Part shown: positions 7,213-12,650 of the stretch, piece after piece | How positions within the stretch are numbered: the stretch's first letter is position 1 | Layout of the letters: every line of letters starts with the position of its first letter | Assembly: GCA_002394395.1 (NCBI GenBank) | Contig: DGTR01000011.1 | Span: forward strand, 1 to 14,515 | Reading direction: 5' to 3' | Source of the DNA: Bacteroidales bacterium UBA4331 | GTDB taxonomy: Bacteria; Bacteroidota; Bacteroidia; Bacteroidales; Paludibacteraceae | DNA length: 14,515 nt | Notes under the pieces: generated by a model | What the model saw: the letters and a program-made list of their open reading frames with translations, nothing else | What the model was told of the DNA's origin: nothing | Database searches by the model: none | Program-made: the position numbers and the translations under genes

Positions 7213-7254
7213 AAAATTAGTAATAAAATTGTTACTAATATAAAAATTACTAAA
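7205..7254. promoter_or_regulatory. Cluster of TTAGTAA/TTACTAA sites at the promoter, possible operator
   Basis: Perfect inverted repeat ATTAGTAA (7216-7223) and TTACTAAT (7232-7239), with further partial copies GTAAC (7205-7209) and TTACTAAA (7247-7254). The first overlaps the -33 region of the minus-strand promoter. The regular layout suggests a repressor or activator site, probably inherited from the lost ATPase gene. No regulator is identified. Confidence 0.4.
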
Positions 7255-7423
7255 ATTAAGGGCTCGGGAAGTAGAAAAAAAGGCTTTTTTACGTATTTTT
7301 GCAAAATGGATATAGCAAAAGAGGGGGACACTGACCCTGCGTACTGGTCACGATGTGGTCGCGATCACGTCGCGGGATTGAGCTGAAAACGGACTCAAAA
7401 CGGACTCAAGTGCTGTCACCGAT
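7255..7423. other. Gene-free stretch between two minus-strand genes
   Basis: There is no convincing gene. It holds an A-run/T-run pair (about 7275-7290), a TATTTTTG box on the plus strand (7294-7301) without a -33 partner, and a 26-codon plus ORF from ATG 7306. An imperfect GGTCGCGATCAC-type palindromic stretch lies near 7340-7370, and a tandem pair of AAAACGGACTC units at 7386-7407. I see no strong terminator for the hydrolase gene. Confidence 0.5.
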
Positions 7424-8080
7424 TTACCAGCGGCGGCGTTCGGCGGCGATGGTGGTGGGGGCACCGTGACCGGGATAAACGACGGTCTCAGGCGGCAAGG
7501 CGAGAAGGAGATCGAGCGAGTGCCAGAGTTGCTGGATGTCGCCGCCGGGGAGGTCCGTGCGGCCGTAACCCATTTGAAAGAGCGTGTCGCCGGAGAAGAG
7601 GACGCCGTCCTCAGGGAAATAGAAACAAACCGAGCCGGGCGTGTGGCCGGGGGTGGGGAGGATTTTTAATGATGGAATGAGCCGCGGCTCTGCCGCTGAA
7701 TGATGGATTGATGGACTGACAGACTGATTTACAGGGAGCGGCTCGAGGGGGAAGGGGACGGGGGTGCCGCCGATACCGAAGAGGTCGTACTGCGCCTGCA
7801 TCGCCTTTGCCATGGGGATATCCGCCTCGTGCATGAGAACCGGGGTGTGCCATTGTTCGCACGCCCAAGCGGCGCCCCAGAGGTGATCGAGATGGCCGTG
7901 GGTGGCGAGGATAGTAAGACCGCGTTGCTGACAGACCACTTCGTTGACAGACCGGTAGAGCATCTGCTGCTCGTAGAGGGAGCTGCAGGCAGGGTCGATA
8001 AGTAAAAGACCGCTTTCATCGGACACGAGGTACATGTTCGTCCCGAACGACCCGACTTCAAAGTTTTTTATTTCCAACAT
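7424..8080 (-). CDS. Metallo-beta-lactamase-fold hydrolase (glyoxalase II-like)
   Basis: The 218-residue protein has all motifs of the MBL fold: THGHLDH (H61, H63, D65, H66), H146 in PTPGHTPGS, D165 in FSGDTLF and H205 in YPGHG. The best match is the small YcbL/glyoxalase II-like group, which hydrolyses thioesters such as S-lactoylglutathione; the actual substrate is not known. ATG 8080 overlaps the end of the radical SAM gene by 13 nt, which indicates translational coupling; a TTG three codons earlier is less likely. Residues about 116-136 form an extra segment between two conserved parts. It is encoded by an 8-bp tandem repeat and a GC palindrome, and looks like an in-frame insertion. Two further copies of the repeat core encode part of residues 43-52. 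Confidence 0.92.
   Translation of the reverse strand: MLEIKNFEVGSFGTNMYLVSDESGLLLIDPACSSLYEQQMLYRSVNEVVCQQRGLTILATHGHLDHLWGAAWACEQWHTPVLMHEADIPMAKAMQAQYDLFGIGGTPVPFPLEPLPVNQSVSPSIHHSAAEPRLIPSLKILPTPGHTPGSVCFYFPEDGVLFSGDTLFQMGYGRTDLPGGDIQQLWHSLDLLLALPPETVVYPGHGAPTTIAAERRRW
7679..7732. repeat. Repeat insertion inside the MBL hydrolase gene
   Basis: The perfect 12-bp palindrome GAGCCGCGGCTC (7679-7690) is followed by four 8-bp units: TGATGGAT, TGATGGAC, TGACAGAC, TGATTTAC (7701-7732). The block lies in frame and adds about 20 residues between conserved MBL segments. Its GGACTGACAGACTGATTT (7713-7730) recurs exactly at 8500-8517 in the next gene. Confidence 0.75.
7927..7953. repeat. Paired GACAGACC repeat in the MBL hydrolase gene
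   Basis: GCTGACAGACC (7927-7937) and GTTGACAGACC (7943-7953) begin 16 nt apart. The same spacing of the same core occurs at 8854-8880 in the neighbouring gene. Both units are within coding sequence (minus strand). Confidence 0.7.
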
Positions 8081-9060
8081 TCTTGACAAATTTTTGGGGT
8101 CTCTTGCATGGCTTGGGTGCGGAAGGTGCGGGCTGCGGGGCCGGAGAAGAGTTCGCGGAGAGAGGCGGTGCGGAGATTGCCGTACGCGTGCGCATGATCC
8201 TTATCATAGCAACAAGGCAGGACATCGCCGTTGGCGGCAATCACTACCCCACTCCAGACGCGGAAACAACCCTTGCCGAGGGGTTTGCGGTACCAGAGTC
8301 CGTCGGCATGCTGCTCGTAGCGGCGGTAGCGGGGGTCGGAGGGCATGAGCGGATGACCGTGGCGGTAGTCGTAGAGCTGGGCGGTCTTGAAGACCAATCG
8401 GTCCGCGCCGAGGGCTTTGTACTCCTTCCGGAAAGCCCGCCACTCGTGCTCGTTGGAGCGGAGGCGGAGAACCTGCAGCTCGATAGTCAGACCAGCTTCG
8501 GACTGACAGACTGATTTGGCTTCTTGAAGCCATCGGAGGGCGGCTTTGCACTGGTCGAGGGAGCCGCCGACACGGTAGGCCTCATAAGTCTCTTGGGTCA
8601 GGCCGTCCATGGAGATGATGATGCGGTCGAGACCGGCGGAGACAAGGGCTTTTGCGAGCTCGGGGGTCATCGCCTGCGCGTTGGTCGAGACGATGGTGTA
8701 AAGCCCGGCGTCGTGCGCCTCGCGGATCATGAGAGGCAGGTCTTTGTTGAGCAGGGGTTCGCCTTGGAAATAAAACTGGATGACAAATGCCGTCCCCTTG
8801 ACCTCAGATAAAACCCGATGCCAAAGGGGGAACGGCATAAGACCGCCCTGCGGGCTGACAGACCGCGCTGCTGACAGACCGACAGGACACGCCGGGCAGC
8901 GGAGCTGGCAGACGGCGGAGGGCTCGACAGAGACGAAGAGGGGTGTATGGTGTATGGTGTACGGTGTACGGAAAAGCGCTGAACCGAGACGATTCAGCGC
9001 ATAACTCGCGTAACAACGTAGCGCGTTAATGAAGCGCGATCTTGTTAACCCGACGCTCAT
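8068..9060 (-). CDS. Radical SAM/SPASM-domain protein
   Basis: The 330-residue protein has the radical SAM cluster motif CxxxCxxC in VCQLRCPACP (about residues 51-58 from ATG 9060), FQGEPLLN for SAM binding, and the usual TIM-barrel pattern STNAQ and IISMDG. The C-terminal SPASM-type region holds GCFRVWSG, DVLPCCYDK and a terminal CQEC, enough to bind an auxiliary Fe-S cluster. This architecture occurs in peptide- and carbohydrate-modifying enzymes and many uncharacterised proteins; no peptide substrate gene is evident nearby. ATG 9060 is preferred over a TTG five codons upstream; it overlaps the rpiB end by 35 nt. The N-terminal segment contains a 7-bp tandem repeat (8942-8969), and the CPVG loop is followed by a repeat-coded stretch LSAARSVSPQG. 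Both appear to be in-frame insertions. Confidence 0.9.
   Translation of the reverse strand: MSVGLTRSRFINALRCYASYALNRLGSALFRTPYTIHHTPLFVSVEPSAVCQLRCPACPVGLSAARSVSPQGGLMPFPLWHRVLSEVKGTAFVIQFYFQGEPLLNKDLPLMIREAHDAGLYTIVSTNAQAMTPELAKALVSAGLDRIIISMDGLTQETYEAYRVGGSLDQCKAALRWLQEAKSVCQSEAGLTIELQVLRLRSNEHEWRAFRKEYKALGADRLVFKTAQLYDYRHGHPLMPSDPRYRRYEQHADGLWYRKPLGKGCFRVWSGVVIAANGDVLPCCYDKDHAHAYGNLRTASLRELFSGPAARTFRTQAMQETPKICQECWK
8500..8517. repeat. 18-bp exact repeat of 7713-7730, in the radical SAM gene
   Basis: GGACTGACAGACTGATTT is identical to the copy in the MBL hydrolase gene. It is read in a different frame: here it encodes part of AKSVCQSEA, there part of VNQSVSP. The conservation is therefore of DNA, not of protein. 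Confidence 0.75.
8854..8880. repeat. Paired GCTGACAGACC repeat in the radical SAM gene
   Basis: GCTGACAGACC occurs at 8854-8864 and 8870-8880, 16 nt apart, the same spacing as the pair at 7927-7953. It encodes part of the loop that follows the CxxxCxxC motif. Confidence 0.7.
8942..8969. repeat. Heptanucleotide tandem repeat within the radical SAM gene
   Basis: Four units on the plus strand: GGTGTAT, GGTGTAT, GGTGTAC, GGTGTAC. They encode the segment PYTIHHTP near the N-terminus, just before the conserved VEPSAVCQLRC. Because 7 is not a multiple of 3, gain or loss of one unit would shift the frame. Confidence 0.8.
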
Positions 9061-9475
9061 GGCGGCCGCCTTCAAAATCGGTCTGGAAGAACGTACGAAC
9101 GATGTCCAAGGCCTTTACCGAGGAGATGAATCCGGCAGGCAGAGCCAGGACATTGGCGTTATTATGCTGGCGCGCCAGCTCCGCTAACTTCGTGTCCCAG
9201 CAGAGGGCAGCACGGATACCCTGGTGCTTGTTGGCGGTCATGCAGATACCGTTTCCGGTAGAGCAGATGATGATACCGAACTCGTACTCACCCTTCTCCA
9301 CAGCGTCTGCCAGAGGGTGCGCGTAATCCGGATAGTCGCAGCTCTCCGAATTGTAGCAACCGAAGTCCTTCACTTTTGCGCCGTTATCCTCCAGGAACAG
9401 TTGTACCTGTTGCTTCAACGCAAATCCCGCATGGTCCGAGGCCATCGCGATAGTCATTTCACTAAAGCTTTTCAT
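9026..9475 (-). CDS. rpiB: Ribose-5-phosphate isomerase B
   Basis: RpiB interconverts ribose 5-phosphate and ribulose 5-phosphate in the pentose phosphate pathway. The 149-residue product is the normal RpiB/LacAB length. MASDHAGFALK carries the substrate-binding DHAG motif near the N-terminus. CSTGNGICMTANK contains the catalytic cysteine and anion hole. NANVLALP and FEGGRHERRV complete the family signature. I give ATG 9475; ATG 9457 (MTIAMASDH) is also possible and closer to many homologues. The gene follows marC by 59 nt on the same strand. That spacer holds a GATTTAT 7-bp repeat (9479-9497) and only a weak promoter-like TAAATTTG, so read-through from the marC promoter is likely. Confidence 0.96.
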   Translation of the reverse strand: MKSFSEMTIAMASDHAGFALKQQVQLFLEDNGAKVKDFGCYNSESCDYPDYAHPLADAVEKGEYEFGIIICSTGNGICMTANKHQGIRAALCWDTKLAELARQHNNANVLALPAGFISSVKALDIVRTFFQTDFEGGRHERRVNKIALH

Positions 9476-9478
9476 ATA

Positions 9479-9497
9479 GATTTATGATTTATGATTT
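9479..9497. repeat. Heptanucleotide repeat upstream of rpiB
   Basis: GATTTAT, GATTTAT, GATTT lie in tandem just upstream of the rpiB start codon. A further TTTATGATTT occurs at about 9527-9536. The period of 7 is the same as in the repeats at 4702-4736 and 8942-8969. Confidence 0.6.
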
Positions 9498-9534
9498 CTT
9501 AGCCACAAGGGCACGATTACTTCAAATTTATGAT

Positions 9535-10146
9535 TTAGAAGACCGTCGCAAGATTGCCGAACATCAGCTTGCAGGAGATGGCAAGGACGATGATGCCGAA
9601 AAACTTACGGATGATATAGAGGGCCGTGGTGCCGAGGTACTTGGTCAGCCAGTTTGTGCCGATCAGCACCAGGTAGAGCACCAACATACAAAGCAGCAGA
9701 GCGATGCAGAGATTGCCGGTGGAATACTCTGCGGTGATCGCCAGCAACGCCGTGAAGGCACCCGGGCCGGCGTACATCGGGAAAGCCAGCGGCACGATAG
9801 CGCTGCCGGACCCGATCTCGCCCTCGAGCTTGTCGTTCTGGAAAATCGTGATGTCCAGCACCATCTCTAATGCCATCAGGAAGATCACGAAACCACCGGC
9901 GATAGCGAAATACTCAATCTGCACGCCGAAGAGTTTGAGCATCCATTCTCCCAAAAAGAGGAAGGACATCAGAATCACCAAACTGGCAATACAGACCTTG
10001 CCGGCATGGATCTTAATGCCCTTTTTCTGCATCGAGATAGTGATGGGTATATTGCCGAAAGGATCGATGATAGCAATCAGGAAAACAAACGAGGATAATA
10101 CCTGCCAAATGTCAAAAGGACCAAAAAAAGCACGCAATGATTCCAT
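9535..10146 (-). CDS. MarC-family integral membrane protein
   Basis: The 203-residue hydrophobic protein has about six predicted membrane spans. It carries the MarC (UPF0056) hallmarks FLIAIIDPFGNIPI near residues 22-35 and AIVPLAFPMYAGPGAF at about 115-130. The repeated pattern of a helix broken by PFG/P-AGPG is typical of the family. Function is not established: the old link to multiple antibiotic resistance was withdrawn, and a transporter role is only assumed. ATG 10146 is 20 nt downstream of a promoter divergent from that of efp. It is the first gene of the run marC, rpiB, radical SAM, MBL hydrolase. Confidence 0.93.
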   Translation of the reverse strand: MESLRAFFGPFDIWQVLSSFVFLIAIIDPFGNIPITISMQKKGIKIHAGKVCIASLVILMSFLFLGEWMLKLFGVQIEYFAIAGGFVIFLMALEMVLDITIFQNDKLEGEIGSGSAIVPLAFPMYAGPGAFTALLAITAEYSTGNLCIALLLCMLVLYLVLIGTNWLTKYLGTTALYIIRKFFGIIVLAISCKLMFGNLATVF

Positions 10147-10165
10147 AATACTTCGATTTTGAGTG

Positions 10166-10197
10166 CAAAATTACTAAAAAATTTGCATATATGCAAG
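10166..10197 (-). promoter_or_regulatory. Promoter of marC
   Basis: On the minus strand, CTTG (10194-10197, one mismatch to TTTG) and TAATTTTG (10166-10173) are 20 nt apart. It overlaps the efp promoter: both -33 boxes lie at the ends of the palindrome TTGCATATATGCAA (10183-10196). Confidence 0.7.
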
Positions 10198-10213
10198 AAA
10201 AATTGTAACTTTG
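10182..10213 (+). promoter_or_regulatory. Promoter of efp
   Basis: TTTG (10182-10185) and TAACTTTG (10206-10213) are 20 nt apart. The -33 box runs into the 14-bp palindrome TTGCATATATGCAA, which it shares with the opposing marC promoter. The start codon of efp is 48 nt after the -7 box. Confidence 0.82.
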
Positions 10214-10260
10214 CGCGATTTTTCGAGCAAAGGTAAATAAAATAATACAAATAACCATTT

Positions 10261-10824
10261 ATGATTAACTCTCAAGACATCAAAAACGGCGTATGCATCC
10301 GCATGGACGGCCGTCTGTATTTCGTAATTGAGTTCCTGCACGTTAAACCAGGTAAGGGAAACACAATTATGCGTGTGAAATTTAAAGATGTTGTCGATGG
10401 CCGCGTTTTGGAGCGCCGCTTCAACATCGGTGAGAAACTCGAGGACGTACGCGTTGAGCGTCGCCCGTATCAGTTCCTCTACAAAGAGGGTGCTGACTAC
10501 ATCTTCATGAATAACGAGACCTTCGAGCAGGTGCCCATCGCTCATGACCTGATCACCGGCGTGGACTTCCTCAAAGAGGGCATGACCTGCGATGTCGTTT
10601 CCGATGCTTCGACCGACACGATCCTGTTTGCCGAGCTGCCGACGAAGGTAGAGCTGCAGATTACCTACACCGAGCCGGGTCTGAAGGGCGACACAGCGAC
10701 GAACACCCTGAAGCCCGCTACGCTGGAGACCGGCGCTGAAATCCGCGTACCGTTGTTCATCAACGAAGGCGAGATCGTCCGCGTGGACACCCGTGACGGT
10801 AGCTACTGCGAGCGCGTGCGTTAA
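10261..10824 (+). CDS. efp: Translation elongation factor P
   Basis: EF-P binds stalled ribosomes between the P and E sites and relieves arrest at polyproline stretches. The 187-residue protein has the normal three-domain length. The KOW-like domain I carries the exposed loop KPGKGN, whose tip K32 corresponds to the modified K34 of E. coli; the modification type cannot be told from this window. The central OB domain follows. The C-terminal OB domain holds the EF-P signature ending INEGEIVRVDTRDGSYCERV. It is the only clear intact protein gene on the plus strand. It has its own promoter and a hairpin terminator 46 nt after the stop, so it is monocistronic. Confidence 0.97.
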   Translation: MINSQDIKNGVCIRMDGRLYFVIEFLHVKPGKGNTIMRVKFKDVVDGRVLERRFNIGEKLEDVRVERRPYQFLYKEGADYIFMNNETFEQVPIAHDLITGVDFLKEGMTCDVVSDASTDTILFAELPTKVELQITYTEPGLKGDTATNTLKPATLETGAEIRVPLFINEGEIVRVDTRDGSYCERVR

Positions 10825-10869
10825 TCAATCGCGACGTGCGCCACTTACGGCGCGTAAGAGCACAAAAAA

Positions 10870-10898
10870 AAATCCGGCCTTATGGTCGGATTTCTTTT
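10870..10898. terminator. Terminator of efp, possibly bidirectional
   Basis: AAATCCGGCC (10870-10879) and GGTCGGATTT (10884-10893) form a 10-bp stem with one G-T pair and a TTAT loop, followed by CTTTTT. An A-run precedes the stem, so the minus strand also ends in a T-run. It could stop the convergent AspRS-tail copy as well. Confidence 0.85.
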
Positions 10899-10914
10899 TG
10901 TATGCCGCTATGCC

Positions 10915-11037
10915 TTATGGTGCTACGCGGTTGATGTCGCGGGGGAACATCGAACATTCCTTGACGTTGGCGATGCCGAGGAAGCAAGCGGTGATGCGCT
11001 CCAGACCGATAGCAAAACCACCGTGAGGAGGCATACC
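10915..11037 (-). pseudogene. AspRS-type synthetase 3' end, copy A
   Basis: Forty codons plus TAA encode GMPPHGGFAIGLERITAC and onward to MFPRDINRVAP. This is motif 3 and the C-terminus of a class IIb aminoacyl-tRNA synthetase, most like the archaeal-type (non-discriminating) aspartyl-tRNA synthetase. Upstream on the minus strand the frame stays open but changes into GC-rich repeat sequence (ACGAREGRER) and meets a TAG at about 11119-11121. No motif 1 or 2 and no start codon are present, so it cannot make a synthetase. The same 41 codons occur inverted at 12489-12611. They differ at 12 third positions, all silent. Confidence 0.8.
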
Positions 11038-11218
11038 GTCTCTCTCCCGTCCCTCCCGCGCGCCGCAGGCGCGCATACCCCGCACTCCGCATGGCGCACA
11101 CCGCACCCCATAGCGCCACTACGCCACCGATGAGGCATACACGGGGAGGCAAACGCAGGTTATCCCTACCGGGGCAAAAAAGATATGGTCTCTCTCAAAA
11201 AAGGTCTATAGGTCTTTC
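10915..11218. repeat. Inverted repeat, left arm (arm A)
   Basis: Blocks shared with arm B in inverse orientation are: the AspRS tail (10915-11037); a 55-nt GC-rich block at 11087-11141 matching 12241-12295 with one mismatch; a 21-nt block at 11178-11198 (contains GATATGGTCTCTCTC) matching 12182-12202; and AAGGTCTATAGGTCTTTC at 11201-11218 matching 12126-12143. Stretches between the blocks have diverged or differ in length. Together the arms enclose the nitroreductase gene. Confidence 0.85.
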
Positions 11219-11247
11219 TTTTTTCGAGCGACCGCAGGGCGCGCGAG

Positions 11248-11922
11248 TCAAATCACATGACCGGAGGCAAGTTCAAAATGGTATTTGACGATACCGAGAT
11301 CAAGATGGGTGTAGCCTATGAGGGAGAATTTCGTTTGGGCTTGTACGCTTTGGTCTGCATTTAGGATGAAGGCAAACTTCTGTTGGTTAACGGCGGTCGG
11401 TGCCAAGAGTGCCGCTTCTACTCCTTTGATAAACCATTCCGGTAAGGGTTGGTTCGTTTTATTGATTGTTACGTCGTCGATCGTTTTCTTTTGTGGGTGT
11501 TGCACGCCTTGTGTAGCACCGTAGCCCAATGAAATGACCGCTTTCAGTTCTTCGCCGGGTGCGATAGTATAGGCAGTTTTGATATTCTTGAAAGTTAAGC
11601 CTACCCAACAGGTGTTTAGTCCGAGCGTTTGCGCATGGAGCACTACCCTTTCACCATAATAGCCAGCGAGTTCGCTGCCTTGGTTGCCTTTTGGTGCGAC
11701 GACTGCAATATAATTGCGCACATTCGTAAACTTACCATACATAGGGGCGTTGCTTTTGCTGAAAGCAAGCGGCTCGTCTGTTATTAGTTGCAGGTGTGTA
11801 CCGCCTTCGCGGTTGCAGAGGTCGATAGTATCACGTAGTGATTGAAGTTTGTCCGCTTCTATCGGTTTGTCTATGTACTGCCGCACGGAGTGACGGGCTT
11901 GGATGGCTTCTAAGAGTGTCAT
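11248..11922 (-). CDS. Nitroreductase-family flavoprotein
   Basis: The 224-residue protein begins MTLLEAIQARHSVRQYIDKPI, with the SVRxY/F motif that binds FMN phosphate. GYYGERVVLHAQTLGLNTCWVGLTF and LAPTAVNQQKFAF are typical of the nitroreductase fold, in which a homodimer binds FMN and uses NAD(P)H. The substrate is unknown. The tail LGIVKYHFELASG resembles the short nitroreductases common in gut anaerobes. ATG 11922 is chosen, because the longer frame runs through the promoter at 11949-11980. The coding sequence is more AT-rich than the lpx, efp and radical SAM genes and sits alone between inverted repeat arms, which suggests it was acquired. No terminator is obvious; the right-hand part of arm A follows its stop. 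Confidence 0.92.
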   Translation of the reverse strand: MTLLEAIQARHSVRQYIDKPIEADKLQSLRDTIDLCNREGGTHLQLITDEPLAFSKSNAPMYGKFTNVRNYIAVVAPKGNQGSELAGYYGERVVLHAQTLGLNTCWVGLTFKNIKTAYTIAPGEELKAVISLGYGATQGVQHPQKKTIDDVTINKTNQPLPEWFIKGVEAALLAPTAVNQQKFAFILNADQSVQAQTKFSLIGYTHLDLGIVKYHFELASGHVI

Positions 11923-11948
11923 TGTGATGTTGTTTACGTTTGCGAGTG

Positions 11949-11980
11949 CAAAGGTACAACAATTTTCCGATATACGCAAA
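11949..11980 (-). promoter_or_regulatory. Promoter of the nitroreductase gene
   Basis: On the minus strand, TTTG (11977-11980) and TACCTTTG (11949-11956) are 20 nt apart. The first part of the spacer, CGTATAT, is the same as at the HD-operon promoter. The start codon is 26 nt downstream of the -7 box. Confidence 0.87.
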
Positions 11981-12125
11981 TAAATGTGAGTGAACGTATT
12001 GAGAAAATGCGTTCACGTTCCGCACCGCAGGTAGTTGTCATTAAACATATTCCTTTTACTATGTTAAATTTGTTTTTCAGTCGGAGACGTATATACAGCC
12101 GTGAGGGTTACCGAACACCTTATGG
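11981..12125. other. Gene-free spacer upstream of the nitroreductase
   Basis: No ORF or RNA is recognised. It contains an AT-rich stretch (about 12040-12080). It also contains AGCCGTGAG (12097-12105) followed by CGAACACCTTAT (12112-12123), a pair that recurs in the same order at 12715-12740 on the far side of arm B. Confidence 0.5.
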
Positions 12126-12611
12126 GAAAGACCTATAGACCTTATATAATACACACGTGCGCACGTAGGAAGCACTCCTTATTGAGAGAGACCATATCTT
12201 TTATGCAGTCGGGAGGAATAGGCAAGTTTTGGAGGTGATATGTATGCCTCATCGGTGGCGGAGTGGCGCTATGGGGTGCGGTGTGCGCCATGCGGGGCGG
12301 GAGATATGCGCGCCTGTGGCGCGCGGGAGGGACAGAGCGCGGACGGGAGAGAGGCAGAGCGGAGAACAGAGAGCGGAGGCAGAGGGGCGGACAGAGGGGC
12401 GGACAGAGCAGCCGACTACCGCGAGAAGATGCTCCGTCGTGGCATGGATACGGATGCTTTCCGATTCAGAGAGGAGACCTTCCGCAACGGCATGCCCCCT
12501 CACGGCGGCTTCGCCATCGGCCTCGAGCGCATCACCGCTTGCTTCCTCGGCATCGCCAACGTCAAGGAATGTTCGATGTTCCCCCGCGACATCAATCGTG
12601 TGGCACCGTAA
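12126..12611. repeat. Inverted repeat, right arm (arm B)
   Basis: This is the inverse counterpart of 10915-11218, longer by about 180 nt. The extra sequence lies in three places: a 38-nt insert between the two AT-rich blocks (12144-12181, holding the perfect palindrome ACGTGCGCACGT at 12155-12166); GA-rich low-complexity sequence at about 12325-12410, including two tandem 12-mers GAGGGGCGGACA (12382-12405); and a longer part of the AspRS gene. The blocks match arm A almost exactly while the joins between them do not. Confidence 0.85.
12411..12611 (+). pseudogene. AspRS-type synthetase 3' end, copy B
   Basis: The frame ADYREKMLRRGMD, then FREETFRNGMPPHGGF and on to MFPRDINRVAP gives about 66 codons of the C-terminal part of a class IIb synthetase, including motif 3 (GLER). 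It extends 26 codons further upstream than copy A. Before 12411 the frame stays open through GC/GA-rich repeats back to ATG 12240, giving a possible 123-residue chimeric product (CDS 12240-12611). GGAGGTGAT at 12231-12239 is a very strong Shine-Dalgarno match but sits only 4 nt before that ATG. ATG 12244, better spaced, is out of frame. Motifs 1 and 2 are absent, so a working synthetase is impossible. A hairpin terminator follows directly. Confidence 0.75.
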
Positions 12612-12613
12612 TA

Positions 12614-12650
12614 AAAAATCCTGCATACTCGCGTATGTGGGATTTTTTTA
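12614..12650 (+). terminator. Hairpin terminator after AspRS-tail copy B
   Basis: AAAAATCCTGCATAC (12614-12628) pairs with GTATGTGGGATTTTT (12633-12647) around a TCGC loop, with two G-T pairs, and ends in seven T. It is a strong intrinsic terminator 3 nt after the TAA. Its sequence differs from the terminator beside copy A. Confidence 0.85.

Noticed and set aside
7306..7386. 26-codon plus-strand ORF after a TATTTTTG box
   Set aside because: No -33 partner at the right spacing and no recognisable product; too short to support.
7679..8880. CRISPR array in the repeat-rich region
   Set aside because: Repeats are too short, lie inside two protein genes and lack unique spacers of regular length; no cas genes are present.
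9523..9552. Possible rpiB promoter (TAAATTTG with CTTG upstream)
   Set aside because: The spacing is 18 nt, not the 20 nt of the other six promoters, and the -33 box is imperfect; read-through from marC is simpler.
10174..10545. 123-codon minus-strand frame opposite efp
   Set aside because: Antisense to a well-supported efp gene; no family pattern.
11087..11141. Insertion sequence ends
   Set aside because: The inverted arms resemble element ends, but no transposase or recombinase frame lies between them; the only gene is a nitroreductase.
12249..12626. 125-codon minus-strand frame across arm B
   Set aside because: It is the complement of the AspRS tail and of GC-rich repeats, with no features of its own.
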